Of a stretch of DNA of 64,000 nt, positions 27,467 through 34,652 are shown in pieces (within the stretch, counting starts at the first letter, position 1; every line of letters starts with the position of its first letter). The translations under genes and the position numbers were made by a program. The stretch lies in contig CASFNB010000005.1 in the NCBI GenBank assembly GCA_949295915.1, positions 1 to 64,000 on the forward strand, in the 5' to 3' direction. The DNA is from an uncultured Pseudomonadota bacterium. GTDB taxonomy: Bacteria > Pseudomonadota > Alphaproteobacteria > RF32 > CAG-239. The notes beneath the pieces are model-generated. The model saw only the letters and a list, made by a program, of their open reading frames with translations. It was not told the origin of the DNA and did no database searches.

Positions 27467-27934
27467 TTATTTTACCTTCTTTTCACGTTCTTTGGTTTCT
27501 TCTTTGGTATAACCAATAGAGTCTTTTTCAGGGGTCCAACCGGTATCTTCTTTGACTTCATGAATTGGATCTGCAAGCAACAACTCTTGTGCATCGCTAT
27601 ATTCATCGACGCTCAAATCAAAACCATCTGCAACAGCTTCAGCAGAAATATTAGCTTCGGCAGAACCCTCGCCACCTTCAATGACCAATTCTTTGGCTTT
27701 GAGTTCATCAACAAAAGCATTGAGCTTAGTTTCCATATCTGCCGGAACGTTCGGCATAGCTTTTAAGGCTTTCAAAATGTTTTCAAGAGATGCCCCATTA
27801 ATAATGTTTTCCAAAACGGCCGAACCCAAAGTATTCATACCATAATAAATACCTGTTTCACTATTAATCACAATGGCAATGCCGTCAGTAATATCGGCAA
27901 ACATTTTTTCTTCATTTAATACCAAATTAGTCAT
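27467..27934 (-). CDS. PqqD-like (RRE) protein with acidic C-terminal tail
   Basis: Residues 5-85 (EKMFADITDGIAIVINSETGIYYGMNTLGSAVLENIINGASLENIL) match the PqqD-like peptide-recognition fold, which binds leader peptides in RiPP pathways. After about residue 88 comes a low-complexity linker, then LLLADPIHEVKEDTGWTPEKDS (118-139). From memory, a DPIHEV...GW tail also occurs in other PqqD-family proteins, so it may be conserved and functional. It is preceded by a kinase-like gene ending in a second PqqD-like domain. A good AAGGAG lies before the ATG. It could be a chaperone, or the tail itself might be modified. Confidence 0.82.
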   Translation of the reverse strand: MTNLVLNEEKMFADITDGIAIVINSETGIYYGMNTLGSAVLENIINGASLENILKALKAMPNVPADMETKLNAFVDELKAKELVIEGGEGSAEANISAEAVADGFDLSVDEYSDAQELLLADPIHEVKEDTGWTPEKDSIGYTKEETKEREKKVK

Positions 27935-27943
27935 ATCTACTCC

Positions 27944-29431
27944 TTATTTTTGTTTTACTAATTCATTAGTTTTATCTTTAGAAAATTCCCAAATCAGTAA
28001 TTTATAATTATCTTCTTCGGCAAAATTCCAATTAATATCTAAAGGCTTTTTGTCTTTGTTCAGTTTAACAAAGCCATATTTCTGCACAACTTGCACAAAA
28101 TTATCAAAATCAGCACATAAGTCGGGTGCTTGTTCTTCAAATTTTTGCAATTCGGCTCTGATTTCTTCTTTTGACACCCCGTTCATCAAATTTTCTAAAA
28201 GATTTGTAGCAAATTTATTCATTGAATAAATTGTAAATGTCTTTGTATCAATAATATTGGCTAAATCAAAAGTAATATCGAGCATGATCTCTGCCGGTTT
28301 AACCACCTTTGAACTATCGGGCTGCCATTTTTGCAAAAACTCACGCAAAAACGCGGTGTTTTTTTCAATATCATTGCAAAGATTGAATTTATAAAATTCT
28401 TTGTCTTTTATCATATTAAAGATTTTGCGAACAACATCCTGACGATTAATATCTTGAACTTGAGAAACTGTTGACTGAATAAATTGAACAATGGCTCTAC
28501 CCTTATCTTCAGCCGAACAAGAAACTATGCTTGGTTCTTTATCTGAAACAATCTCTGGAAAAATACAAAGCTCAATCGGATATTTATTTTTGAATTGATT
28601 ATGATAACCTTCAATATTAATCACATATTTATCTTTGCGAGCATTGTTGCAAACAAATTTGCCTTTCAAGTCATCATAAAGCTCATTATACATCCGCGGA
28701 GAAAGTGTAATAATAGAATAAATCGGATAAGAATAAAGTTTATTTGCTTCTGTTTCCAAAATCAAATAATCATCGGAAACATATTCAAAGCCCCTTATCA
28801 TGGACAATACGGTCAAAGTAGATTTACCCCTCTGTCCGCGTGCACAGAACAACACGCCGTGATTGTCCATCCCAACAACCGCACCATGAACCAAATTGGA
28901 ATTTTCTGTTCTTACAACCTTATTAAAGAACTGCACAAAGATATGACCTTCTTTAATAAATTCTTCGGGAGACAAATCTTTCACACCGTAATAATAAGTG
29001 TTTTCTTTTTCATCATAGGCTGAGATAAAACCTCTGACTGCATCAATGCTAATCAAAGGATAAAAAGAAGAATAATTTTCGTTCATCAAATCCAAACATT
29101 GAACTGTTTTTTTAGTAGCTAATTTTTCCAAACGCATACGCATCAAAAGCGGAACATTACCTTTTGCCATTTCCTCAATATAGCTTTGCGGACTTTCTTC
29201 TTTCCAAACCACAAGTGTTGCATCAAACTTATCAGCTTTATCTGACAAAGTATAAGTTAACTGCTTTTGCATCAAAGGCAAAAATTCTTGCGAACAAACA
29301 ATAATTCTTACAACTTTAGAACCAAGATGCACATATTTAACAACATCATTTGTAGCATACTGTTGCACCTTATTTTTTAAACAAGATATATATTTCGCGC
29401 CTTCTTCTGCGCTTTTAATTTCATATTGCAT
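27944..29431 (-). CDS. HPr-kinase-like P-loop protein with C-terminal PqqD-like domain
   Basis: A 495-residue protein. Around residue 197 is a P-loop, ARGQRGKSTL, followed by FEYVSDDYLIL (219-221 region), the arrangement seen in HPr kinase (HprK)-related proteins. From residue about 383 the sequence (LDITFDLANIIDTKTFTIYSMNKFATNLLENLMNGVS) parallels the separate PqqD-like protein next door, including the IY.MN..A..LLEN motif. HprK-related proteins paired with PqqD occur in peptide and exosortase-type loci, with unproven chemistry. It overlaps the NTase gene by one base (TGATG), so translation is coupled. I infer ATP-dependent phosphorylation of an unknown target. Confidence 0.83.
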   Translation of the reverse strand: MQYEIKSAEEGAKYISCLKNKVQQYATNDVVKYVHLGSKVVRIIVCSQEFLPLMQKQLTYTLSDKADKFDATLVVWKEESPQSYIEEMAKGNVPLLMRMRLEKLATKKTVQCLDLMNENYSSFYPLISIDAVRGFISAYDEKENTYYYGVKDLSPEEFIKEGHIFVQFFNKVVRTENSNLVHGAVVGMDNHGVLFCARGQRGKSTLTVLSMIRGFEYVSDDYLILETEANKLYSYPIYSIITLSPRMYNELYDDLKGKFVCNNARKDKYVINIEGYHNQFKNKYPIELCIFPEIVSDKEPSIVSCSAEDKGRAIVQFIQSTVSQVQDINRQDVVRKIFNMIKDKEFYKFNLCNDIEKNTAFLREFLQKWQPDSSKVVKPAEIMLDITFDLANIIDTKTFTIYSMNKFATNLLENLMNGVSKEEIRAELQKFEEQAPDLCADFDNFVQVVQKYGFVKLNKDKKPLDINWNFAEEDNYKLLIWEFSKDKTNELVKQK

Positions 29432-30618
29432 CAGGCATTTCCTTTGATTTTATTGGCAATTTTCAAAAAAAATCTAATAGCCCAAGAGCTTTTCTTAATC
29501 ATTTTCAAACAAAAATATTTAGGCTTATATTTCAAATATTCTTTCATCACGGAAAGATGGCAAAGAGCATTTTGGATTCTGATTTTTTTACAAATCAAAC
29601 GCAAATCATCAACATAGAAGCGAGAAAACATCACCATATTGCAATATTTATCAATTTTCTTTTTAAGTTCTTTATTTTCAAAAAGCTTTTGTGGTAAAAG
29701 ATTAGGGATAATTCGATTTATAAACTTCATGGCAAAATACATCTGCACCTGACAGTTGGTTTCAATCGTACTTTTCAAAACCAAATTCCAATCAAAATTC
29801 GGCGCCGAACGCAATAAAAACTTGCAATCAAACAACGTATAAAGCACACCTTTCATACTGGTGTTTTTATATAAATTTTTAGAAAGATTAAGCAGAGCAA
29901 TAAAAACCATATCTTCGGCACAAGGCAGATAAACATCGGCACCAAAAATTTTCTTTTTACTTGAACGTTCAAAAAACCTGTTCATATATCCGATATCATA
30001 TTTTGAGTTGAGATAAATCCAGCGGTGGATATCCACCACACCGGCTTCATCAGTCTCCGAAAGGTGCAAATCTACGGAATGTGCCTTTGGATTATCTTCA
30101 AACCAATAACCAAGACCTTTAGCCAGTTCACAAGTTTTTTGATAATCGTTTGGGTGCACCAAAATATCAATATCCCCCATCACACGGGGCAAATCGGGAC
30201 GCAAATATTTCATTGCTCCTCCCTTCAAAATCATCGGGAAGATATTATTCTCATTCAATTTACGACATATTTTAGTAAAATGAGCAATAAGTTGTAAATT
30301 TTGGAACCGATAATAATTCAACAAACCGGCAAGTCTTGGTTTAACCGATTCGGGAAATTTTAAATCCGGCCTTTCTTTCATTAAATAAGCCACCATAATG
30401 GCTTTGTTACCTGTATTTTCCTCAATATCCCAATTTTCCATAAAAGCATCAAGGTCAGACTGTTGCAAATTTTCATTAAAAGCCAAATCAAGAAGTTTTT
30501 GATTATTGGGGGTTACAATTTCTTGATAAAAACGCTCGACCAGTGCTCCAACCACATCTTGCGGTTGATTATTTTTATTCAGCACATCATTAACCTCATT
30601 TGCAAACATATAAGCCAT
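29431..30618 (-). CDS. Nucleotidyltransferase-fold protein (NTP_transf_5 type)
   Basis: A 395-residue protein whose central motif is FPMILKGGAMKYLRPDLPRVMGDIDILVHPNDY (KGGA 132-135; Asp149 and Asp151). This matches the uncharacterised nucleotidyltransferase family PF14907, usually found beside HprK-like and PqqD-like genes. A following AHSVDLHLSETDEAGVVDIHRWI contains the third acidic residue candidate. The C-terminal ~100 residues are basic and helical. It is the first gene of the 13-gene operon: the ATG at 30618 has AAAAGG upstream, and a sigma-70-like promoter lies 43-70 bases before it. Confidence 0.85.
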   Translation of the reverse strand: MAYMFANEVNDVLNKNNQPQDVVGALVERFYQEIVTPNNQKLLDLAFNENLQQSDLDAFMENWDIEENTGNKAIMVAYLMKERPDLKFPESVKPRLAGLLNYYRFQNLQLIAHFTKICRKLNENNIFPMILKGGAMKYLRPDLPRVMGDIDILVHPNDYQKTCELAKGLGYWFEDNPKAHSVDLHLSETDEAGVVDIHRWIYLNSKYDIGYMNRFFERSSKKKIFGADVYLPCAEDMVFIALLNLSKNLYKNTSMKGVLYTLFDCKFLLRSAPNFDWNLVLKSTIETNCQVQMYFAMKFINRIIPNLLPQKLFENKELKKKIDKYCNMVMFSRFYVDDLRLICKKIRIQNALCHLSVMKEYLKYKPKYFCLKMIKKSSWAIRFFLKIANKIKGNA

Positions 30619-30660
30619 ATTTCGACCTTTTACATTTTTACATACCTACCAAGCAAAATC

Positions 30661-30688
30661 ATCATAAACAAAAAGTGTCTATCGTCAA
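30661..30688 (-). promoter_or_regulatory. Putative sigma-70 promoter of the 13-gene operon
   Basis: On the minus strand TTGACG (30683-30688) and TATGAT (30661-30666) are separated by 16 bases. This would start transcription near 30654, about 35 bases before the NTase ATG, leaving a short leader with an AAAAGG SD. No terminator is seen inside the operon, which runs with gaps of 0-54 bases or small overlaps to 17062. Confidence 0.7.
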
Positions 30689-30840
30689 CCCTTATTTTTT
30701 GCAAAACCACAGAAAAAACAAGGCTTTTGAAAAAACATCTAATTAGAAATAAATGAGATATACAACACTATGTGTATATGAATGTTTAACTATTGATAAA
30801 AAAATAATAATTAAAAAAAAATTCAAATTTAGATAAGCAA

Positions 30841-30957
30841 GCGGCACCGATGGATTTGCTATCTGTCATCAAGTCGCCGCCTAACCACTGCTACAGCTCT
30901 CGGCAAAAAATGTTCCCCAAACATTTTTTGTTACTGCAAGCTCAACGACGTTGTCGG
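30841..30957. other. GC-richer structured intergenic element
   Basis: In the otherwise AT-rich 30619-31014 spacer, this 117-base block is GC-richer and highly structured. GCGGC (30841-30845) can pair with GCCGC (30886-30890). AAAAAATGTT and AACATTTTTT (30905-30929) form a ten-base-pair hairpin around CCCCA. No protein start with an SD is seen. It could be a small RNA, an inserted palindromic repeat, or the remnant of a mobile element beside the tRNA. Apart from this, the operon promoter and the tRNA terminator, the rest of the spacer shows only AT-rich sequence. Confidence 0.45.
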
Positions 30958-30978
30958 TTTTAATAACTTTTCTTGTAA

Positions 30979-31010
30979 CAAAAAAATCCCCTCCGCTTTG
31001 GGAGAGGATT
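30979..31010 (-). terminator. Terminator downstream of tRNA-Ile
   Basis: On the minus strand ATCCTCTCC and GGAGGGGAT form a stem around CAAAGC, followed by a T run. It lies just after the tRNA 3' end. Confidence 0.85.
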
Positions 31011-31014
31011 TTTA

Positions 31015-31091
31015 TGGTGGGCCCAGATGGACTCGAACCAACGACCAGACCGTTATGAGCGGCCTGCTCTAACCAACTGAGCTATGGGCCC
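31015..31091 (-). tRNA. ileX: tRNA-Ile(CAU), lysidine-type
   Basis: The minus strand folds as a complete tRNA of 77 nt with encoded CCA. The acceptor is GGGCCCA/TGGGCCC, the D-arm is AGCTCAGTTGGTTAGAGC, and the anticodon stem GGCCG/CGGTC encloses CTCATAA. The T-arm is GTTGG TTCGAGT CCATC. The anticodon is CAU. The body matches bacterial tRNA-Ile2 (AGAGCAGGC...TCATAA...GGTCG) rather than elongator or initiator Met. It should be modified by TilS to read AUA. It may be an integration site, given the structured element next to it. Confidence 0.93.
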
Positions 31092-31279
31092 ATCAGTTGA
31101 CTGATAAGAAAATAGGCGATTCATATTTGATAGTCAAGCCTTATTTTCAGAGCTGAACAAAAAAAATCCCGACAGATATCACATCTTCCGGGATTTTACA
31201 AAAAAAACAAAACTTACTTAACGCTAGAAACAAATCTATTTTACAGATTGCTCTCAAGCTGAATTTTTCAGCTTGTATT

Positions 31280-31681
31280 TCATTCCACCTCGGAAATTGT
31301 ACCGTTTTTATAAACAAATTTCTGATCTTGATATCTGTGAAAAGCATCTTTCATTTCAAAGATATCACCATCATCCAACATGTCAAAAAACATACGTCTG
31401 TGGCCGGTAATTGGATACAATCTGGTAACATTCAAATTTCTATTAGCAAAAATTTTTACATAGACCAGAATATTGGAAGTTCTGATATTAGAACCTTTAA
31501 GCGGACCACAGTCACAACAAAAGCAAGGACATCCAACTTCATCGTCCTCTTCTAAATCTCTTGCAAGCCAGCCGAACATAACGTCTAATTTTTCCGGCAC
31601 CGGCAAAGCATTAGCTTTTAAAAATGCCTTTATCATCTCTGTCGCTTGTTGCAAAGATGAAACAATCAATACTCTTTTCAT
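31280..31681 (-). CDS. Hypothetical protein with Cys-rich CPCFCCDC motif
   Basis: A 133-residue unknown protein. The start (MKRVLIVSSLQQATEMIKAFLKAN) looks like the first strand and helix of an alpha/beta fold. A cluster of cysteines, VGCPCFCCDCGPLKG, is near residue 50 and could bind metal. The end, VTRLYPITGHRRMFFDMLDDGDIFEMKD, is conserved-looking but not recognised. There is no SD; the ATG follows TTATTTTGTTT. It is a single gene between AT-rich spacers, one of the group of SD-less orphans. Confidence 0.7.
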   Translation of the reverse strand: MKRVLIVSSLQQATEMIKAFLKANALPVPEKLDVMFGWLARDLEEDDEVGCPCFCCDCGPLKGSNIRTSNILVYVKIFANRNLNVTRLYPITGHRRMFFDMLDDGDIFEMKDAFHRYQDQKFVYKNGTISEVE

Positions 31682-31775
31682 AAACAAAATAATTTAAATA
31701 GACTTAACATACTATCAAGTAAATTAATCTATTTATAAATTTTGTCAAATAAAATTTAATTTTTCTTTTTCATAG

Positions 31776-31815
31776 AAAAAAAACACTCACGCCCAAAGGC
31801 CGAGTGTTTTTCAAA
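31776..31815 (-). terminator. Intrinsic terminator after the 31.8-32.3 kb gene pair
   Basis: On the minus strand AAAACACTCGGCC and the facing GGCGTGAGTGTTTT form a stem with a small loop, followed by eight T. It lies directly after the stop at 31817. Confidence 0.85.
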
Positions 31816-31816
31816 G

Positions 31817-32062
31817 TTAAATTAAAGCGCGATAATATTTCAAGAATTTATTTCTCAAATATTGATAATTTTGCTTTTGTCCTTTGTTTTTAGGCTCTTT
31901 TGACTTATTTTCAAAATAAAACACCCACTTATGAAACATATCCTGACATTTCAAAATATCAGATTTATCCAGATTAATTTTATTTACGAAAATTAATATT
32001 GCCAAATTTTCTGCTAATACATAATCATCAAAAGCAGCTTGAATAACATCTGTACTACTCAT
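31817..32062 (-). CDS. Hypothetical small protein (paralogue of the next gene)
   Basis: An 81-residue helical protein of unknown function with a basic C-terminus (GQKQNYQYLRNKFLKYYRAL). It aligns by eye with the neighbouring 83-aa protein: AFDDYVLAENLAILIFVNKINLDKSDI against AEQSFVCAYDLALDVVNGKLSVTEADK. The pair is probably a tandem duplication. The ATG has no SD; the leader is AATCTTTATTT. It lies 26 bases downstream of its paralogue and shares its transcript and terminator. Confidence 0.65.
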   Translation of the reverse strand: MSSTDVIQAAFDDYVLAENLAILIFVNKINLDKSDILKCQDMFHKWVFYFENKSKEPKNKGQKQNYQYLRNKFLKYYRALI

Positions 32063-32088
32063 AAATAAAGATTAAAATATTCTCAAAC

Positions 32089-32340
32089 TTATTTTTCAAA
32101 TAGGAGCAAAACTTTTTGCAATTTTTCAAAATAGAGCTGAAAATCTTTTGCCATTTCGGCATCGGAAGCCTGCTCTATCATTCCCGACAAAGCCGTAATC
32201 CATAATTTCAAAAGCTCAATCAAACGTTTTTTATCAGCCTCAGTAACAGACAATTTCCCGTTCACGACATCTAAAGCCAAATCATAAGCACAAACAAAAG
32301 ACTGTTCTGCTTTTTTCCAAATAATTTCTTGTTTTTCCAT
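32089..32340 (-). CDS. Hypothetical small protein (paralogue of the previous gene)
   Basis: An 83-residue, helix-rich soluble protein, first of the pair. The sequence KWITALSGMIEQASDAEMAKDFQLYFEKLQKVLLLFEK suggests a long amphipathic helix that may dimerise. There is no SD before the ATG (leader AATTTTAAGTT). No known domain is recognised. It is upstream of its paralogue at 31817-32062. Confidence 0.65.
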   Translation of the reverse strand: MEKQEIIWKKAEQSFVCAYDLALDVVNGKLSVTEADKKRLIELLKLWITALSGMIEQASDAEMAKDFQLYFEKLQKVLLLFEK

Positions 32341-32408
32341 AACTTAAAATTAATATTAATAATTAAATAAAGTATTCTCAAGGTATATACAATGTTTTAT
32401 TTTGTCAA

Positions 32409-32444
32409 CAAAAAAAACTCCGCTTTTTCTAAACGGAGTTTTTT
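32409..32444 (-). terminator. Intrinsic terminator of rpoD
   Basis: On the minus strand AAAACTCCG and CGGAGTTTT form a nine-base-pair stem, with a T run. It lies four bases after the rpoD stop. Confidence 0.9.
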
Positions 32445-32448
32445 AACT

Positions 32449-34512
32449 TTAGTTATCCAAGAAAGAACGCAACTTACGCGAGCGGCTTGGATGTTTGAGC
32501 TTGCGTAAAGCCTTAGCCTCGATTTGACGAATACGCTCACGTGTAACGTTAAACTGCTGTCCTACTTCTTCCAAAGTGTGATCTGTATTCATACCTATAC
32601 CGAAACGCATACGCAAAACGCGCTCTTCACGCGGGGTTAAGGAAGAAAGAATACGTGTACAGGTTTCTTTCAAATTGGAATGAATTGCAGAATCCAATGG
32701 CTGTAAGGCACTTTCATCGGCAATAAAATCACCCAAAGAAGAATCTTCTTCATCTCCGACCGGAGCTTCCAAAGAAACCGGTTCTTTAGCAATTTTCATT
32801 ACCTTACGTACTTTTTCCAAAGGCATGGATAAGCGTTTTGCCAATTCCTCTGGTACAGGCTCGCGACCCATTTCTGCCAACATTTGGCGAGAAGTACGTA
32901 CAAGTTTATTGATGGTTTCAATCATATGAACCGGAATACGAATGGTTCGTGCTTGATCTGCAATAGAACGAGTAATAGCTTGTCTGATCCACCAGGTTGC
33001 ATAGGTTGAAAATTTATAACCACGACGATATTCAAATTTATCAACGGCTTTCATCAAACCGATATTACCTTCTTGAATCAAATCCAAGAATTGCAAACCG
33101 CGGTTGGTATATTTTTTGGCAATGGAAATAACCAATCGCAGGTTAGCTTCAATCATTTCTTTTTTAGCGCGCTCAGCTTCTCTCTCGCCTTTCTTAATGG
33201 TATCAACCATACGGCGATATTCACTAATCGGCAAACCGCATTCTGTAGCCATTTGAGCAATATTTTCACGAAGTTCGGTAATTTCGGAACCATATTTCTC
33301 TACAAAATTTTTCCAGTGTTTATCAGATTTTTTAGAAATTTTTTCGAGCCAATTTGGATCGAGTTCAGATTTTTGATAAGCAGCTAAGAAATCTTCACGT
33401 TTAATTTTGCAAGAAAGAGCATAACGCAAGAGTTTTCCTTCCAAACCCATCAAGCGACGGTTAATTTCATTGAGTTGTTCAACCAACTGTTCAATGCGCA
33501 CGGCATTAAGATGGATTGAGCTCATCAACTCAACCAATTCTTTCTTGACCTGAACATATTTTTTCTCAACAGCGGGAGTAACATTTTTACCGGCAATAAT
33601 AGCGGCAACACGTTGACTTTGAATTTTTTTCAAATCATCATAGTAGCTGGAAATTTTATTCAAAATTTCCAACACAGGTTCCATCAAAGCTTCTTCCATT
33701 GAGGAAACGGAAGCAGAAATCCGACCGACGACGCTCTCATTGTCATCATCATCAGAAGCTTCATCACTTTCGTCGCCGTCAACTTCATCTGTATCATCTT
33801 CAACATCATCTTCGGCATCGTCGAGTTCCATATCGTCAGTCAAATCATCATCAATATCATCGAGACTGTCTTTTTCTTCAATTTCTTCGGCAACCTTTTC
33901 AAAATCATCATCAGATGTAGCGACATCTTCTTCAAAAGCAATAGCGTCTGCATCATCTCCATACATCATTTCCAAATCGACAATATCACGAAGCTGCATA
34001 CGTCCTTCAACCAAATCATCACGCCAACCGGAAATAGCTTTCAGTGTCATCGGACTTTCGCACAAGCCGTCAATCATCACGGTTTTTCCGGCTTCAATAC
34101 GTTTGGCAATGGCAATTTCGCCTTCGCGAGACAGCAATTCGACCGTCCCCATCTCTTTTAAATACATTCTGACGGGATCGTCACTACGACCGAGTTCTCT
34201 TTCATCAAAATTACCGCTCTCATCATCGTCGTCAAAATCTTCAATGTCTTCGTCTTCATCGCCGCTAAAATCATCGGCATCAGATTCATTAATAATACTG
34301 ATTCCCATATCGGAGATACTTGTCATAATATCTTCAATATTTTCTGATGATTCTTTTTCAGGAGGCAAAGCTCTGTTCAGTTCTTCAACAGTAATAAAAC
34401 CTCTGACACGACCTTTATCAATCAAACGTTTAACGGCACTGCCGAGATTATCTATCAAAGGGGTGTCGTTTACAGTACCTTCATACAGGTCTGGACTATC
34501 TATATCTGACAT
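32449..34512 (-). CDS. rpoD: RNA polymerase primary sigma factor RpoD (sigma-70)
   Basis: The housekeeping sigma factor, 687 residues. Region 1.1 begins the protein ([32 protein letters not shown]). Region 1.2 is [29 protein letters not shown]. Region 2 is [57 protein letters not shown]. Region 4 is [51 protein letters not shown]. Between 1.2 and 2 is a very acidic stretch, about residues 187-265, with long Asp/Glu runs, more extreme than in most sigma-70 proteins. It follows dnaG, giving the dnaG-rpoD order of many Proteobacteria. Confidence 0.97.
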   Translation of the reverse strand: MSDIDSPDLYEGTVNDTPLIDNLGSAVKRLIDKGRVRGFITVEELNRALPPEKESSENIEDIMTSISDMGISIINESDADDFSGDEDEDIEDFDDDDESGNFDERELGRSDDPVRMYLKEMGTVELLSREGEIAIAKRIEAGKTVMIDGLCESPMTLKAISGWRDDLVEGRMQLRDIVDLEMMYGDDADAIAFEEDVATSDDDFEKVAEEIEEKDSLDDIDDDLTDDMELDDAEDDVEDDTDEVDGDESDEASDDDDNESVVGRISASVSSMEEALMEPVLEILNKISSYYDDLKKIQSQRVAAIIAGKNVTPAVEKKYVQVKKELVELMSSIHLNAVRIEQLVEQLNEINRRLMGLEGKLLRYALSCKIKREDFLAAYQKSELDPNWLEKISKKSDKHWKNFVEKYGSEITELRENIAQMATECGLPISEYRRMVDTIKKGEREAERAKKEMIEANLRLVISIAKKYTNRGLQFLDLIQEGNIGLMKAVDKFEYRRGYKFSTYATWWIRQAITRSIADQARTIRIPVHMIETINKLVRTSRQMLAEMGREPVPEELAKRLSMPLEKVRKVMKIAKEPVSLEAPVGDEEDSSLGDFIADESALQPLDSAIHSNLKETCTRILSSLTPREERVLRMRFGIGMNTDHTLEEVGQQFNVTRERIRQIEAKALRKLKHPSRSRKLRSFLDN

Positions 34513-34652
34513 GAATATTCCTTATAAAATCGATTTTACTTTATAATAAATTGCTAGCTGTAGATGTTTCTAAATATTTCTTGACGTTTTGTCAATAGAA
34601 GTAACGCATAATTAAGTAAAAAAATAATAAATTTTATGCTTAAAATAATATA

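Noticed and set aside
27467-30618. Lasso-peptide cluster
   Set aside because: A PqqD-like and an HprK-like protein are present, but there is no asparagine-synthetase-like cyclase, no transglutaminase-type leader peptidase and no precursor gene.
30841-30957. tmRNA, SRP RNA or 6S RNA
   Set aside because: None of the core motifs of these RNAs is visible: no tRNA-like ends, no SRP tetraloop domain, no long 6S-like bulged stem.
33740-34546. A 268-aa Ser-rich plus-strand open frame
   Set aside because: It is antisense to the Asp/Glu-rich insert of rpoD; GAT/GAA codons read in reverse give Ser runs. No SD and no homology.
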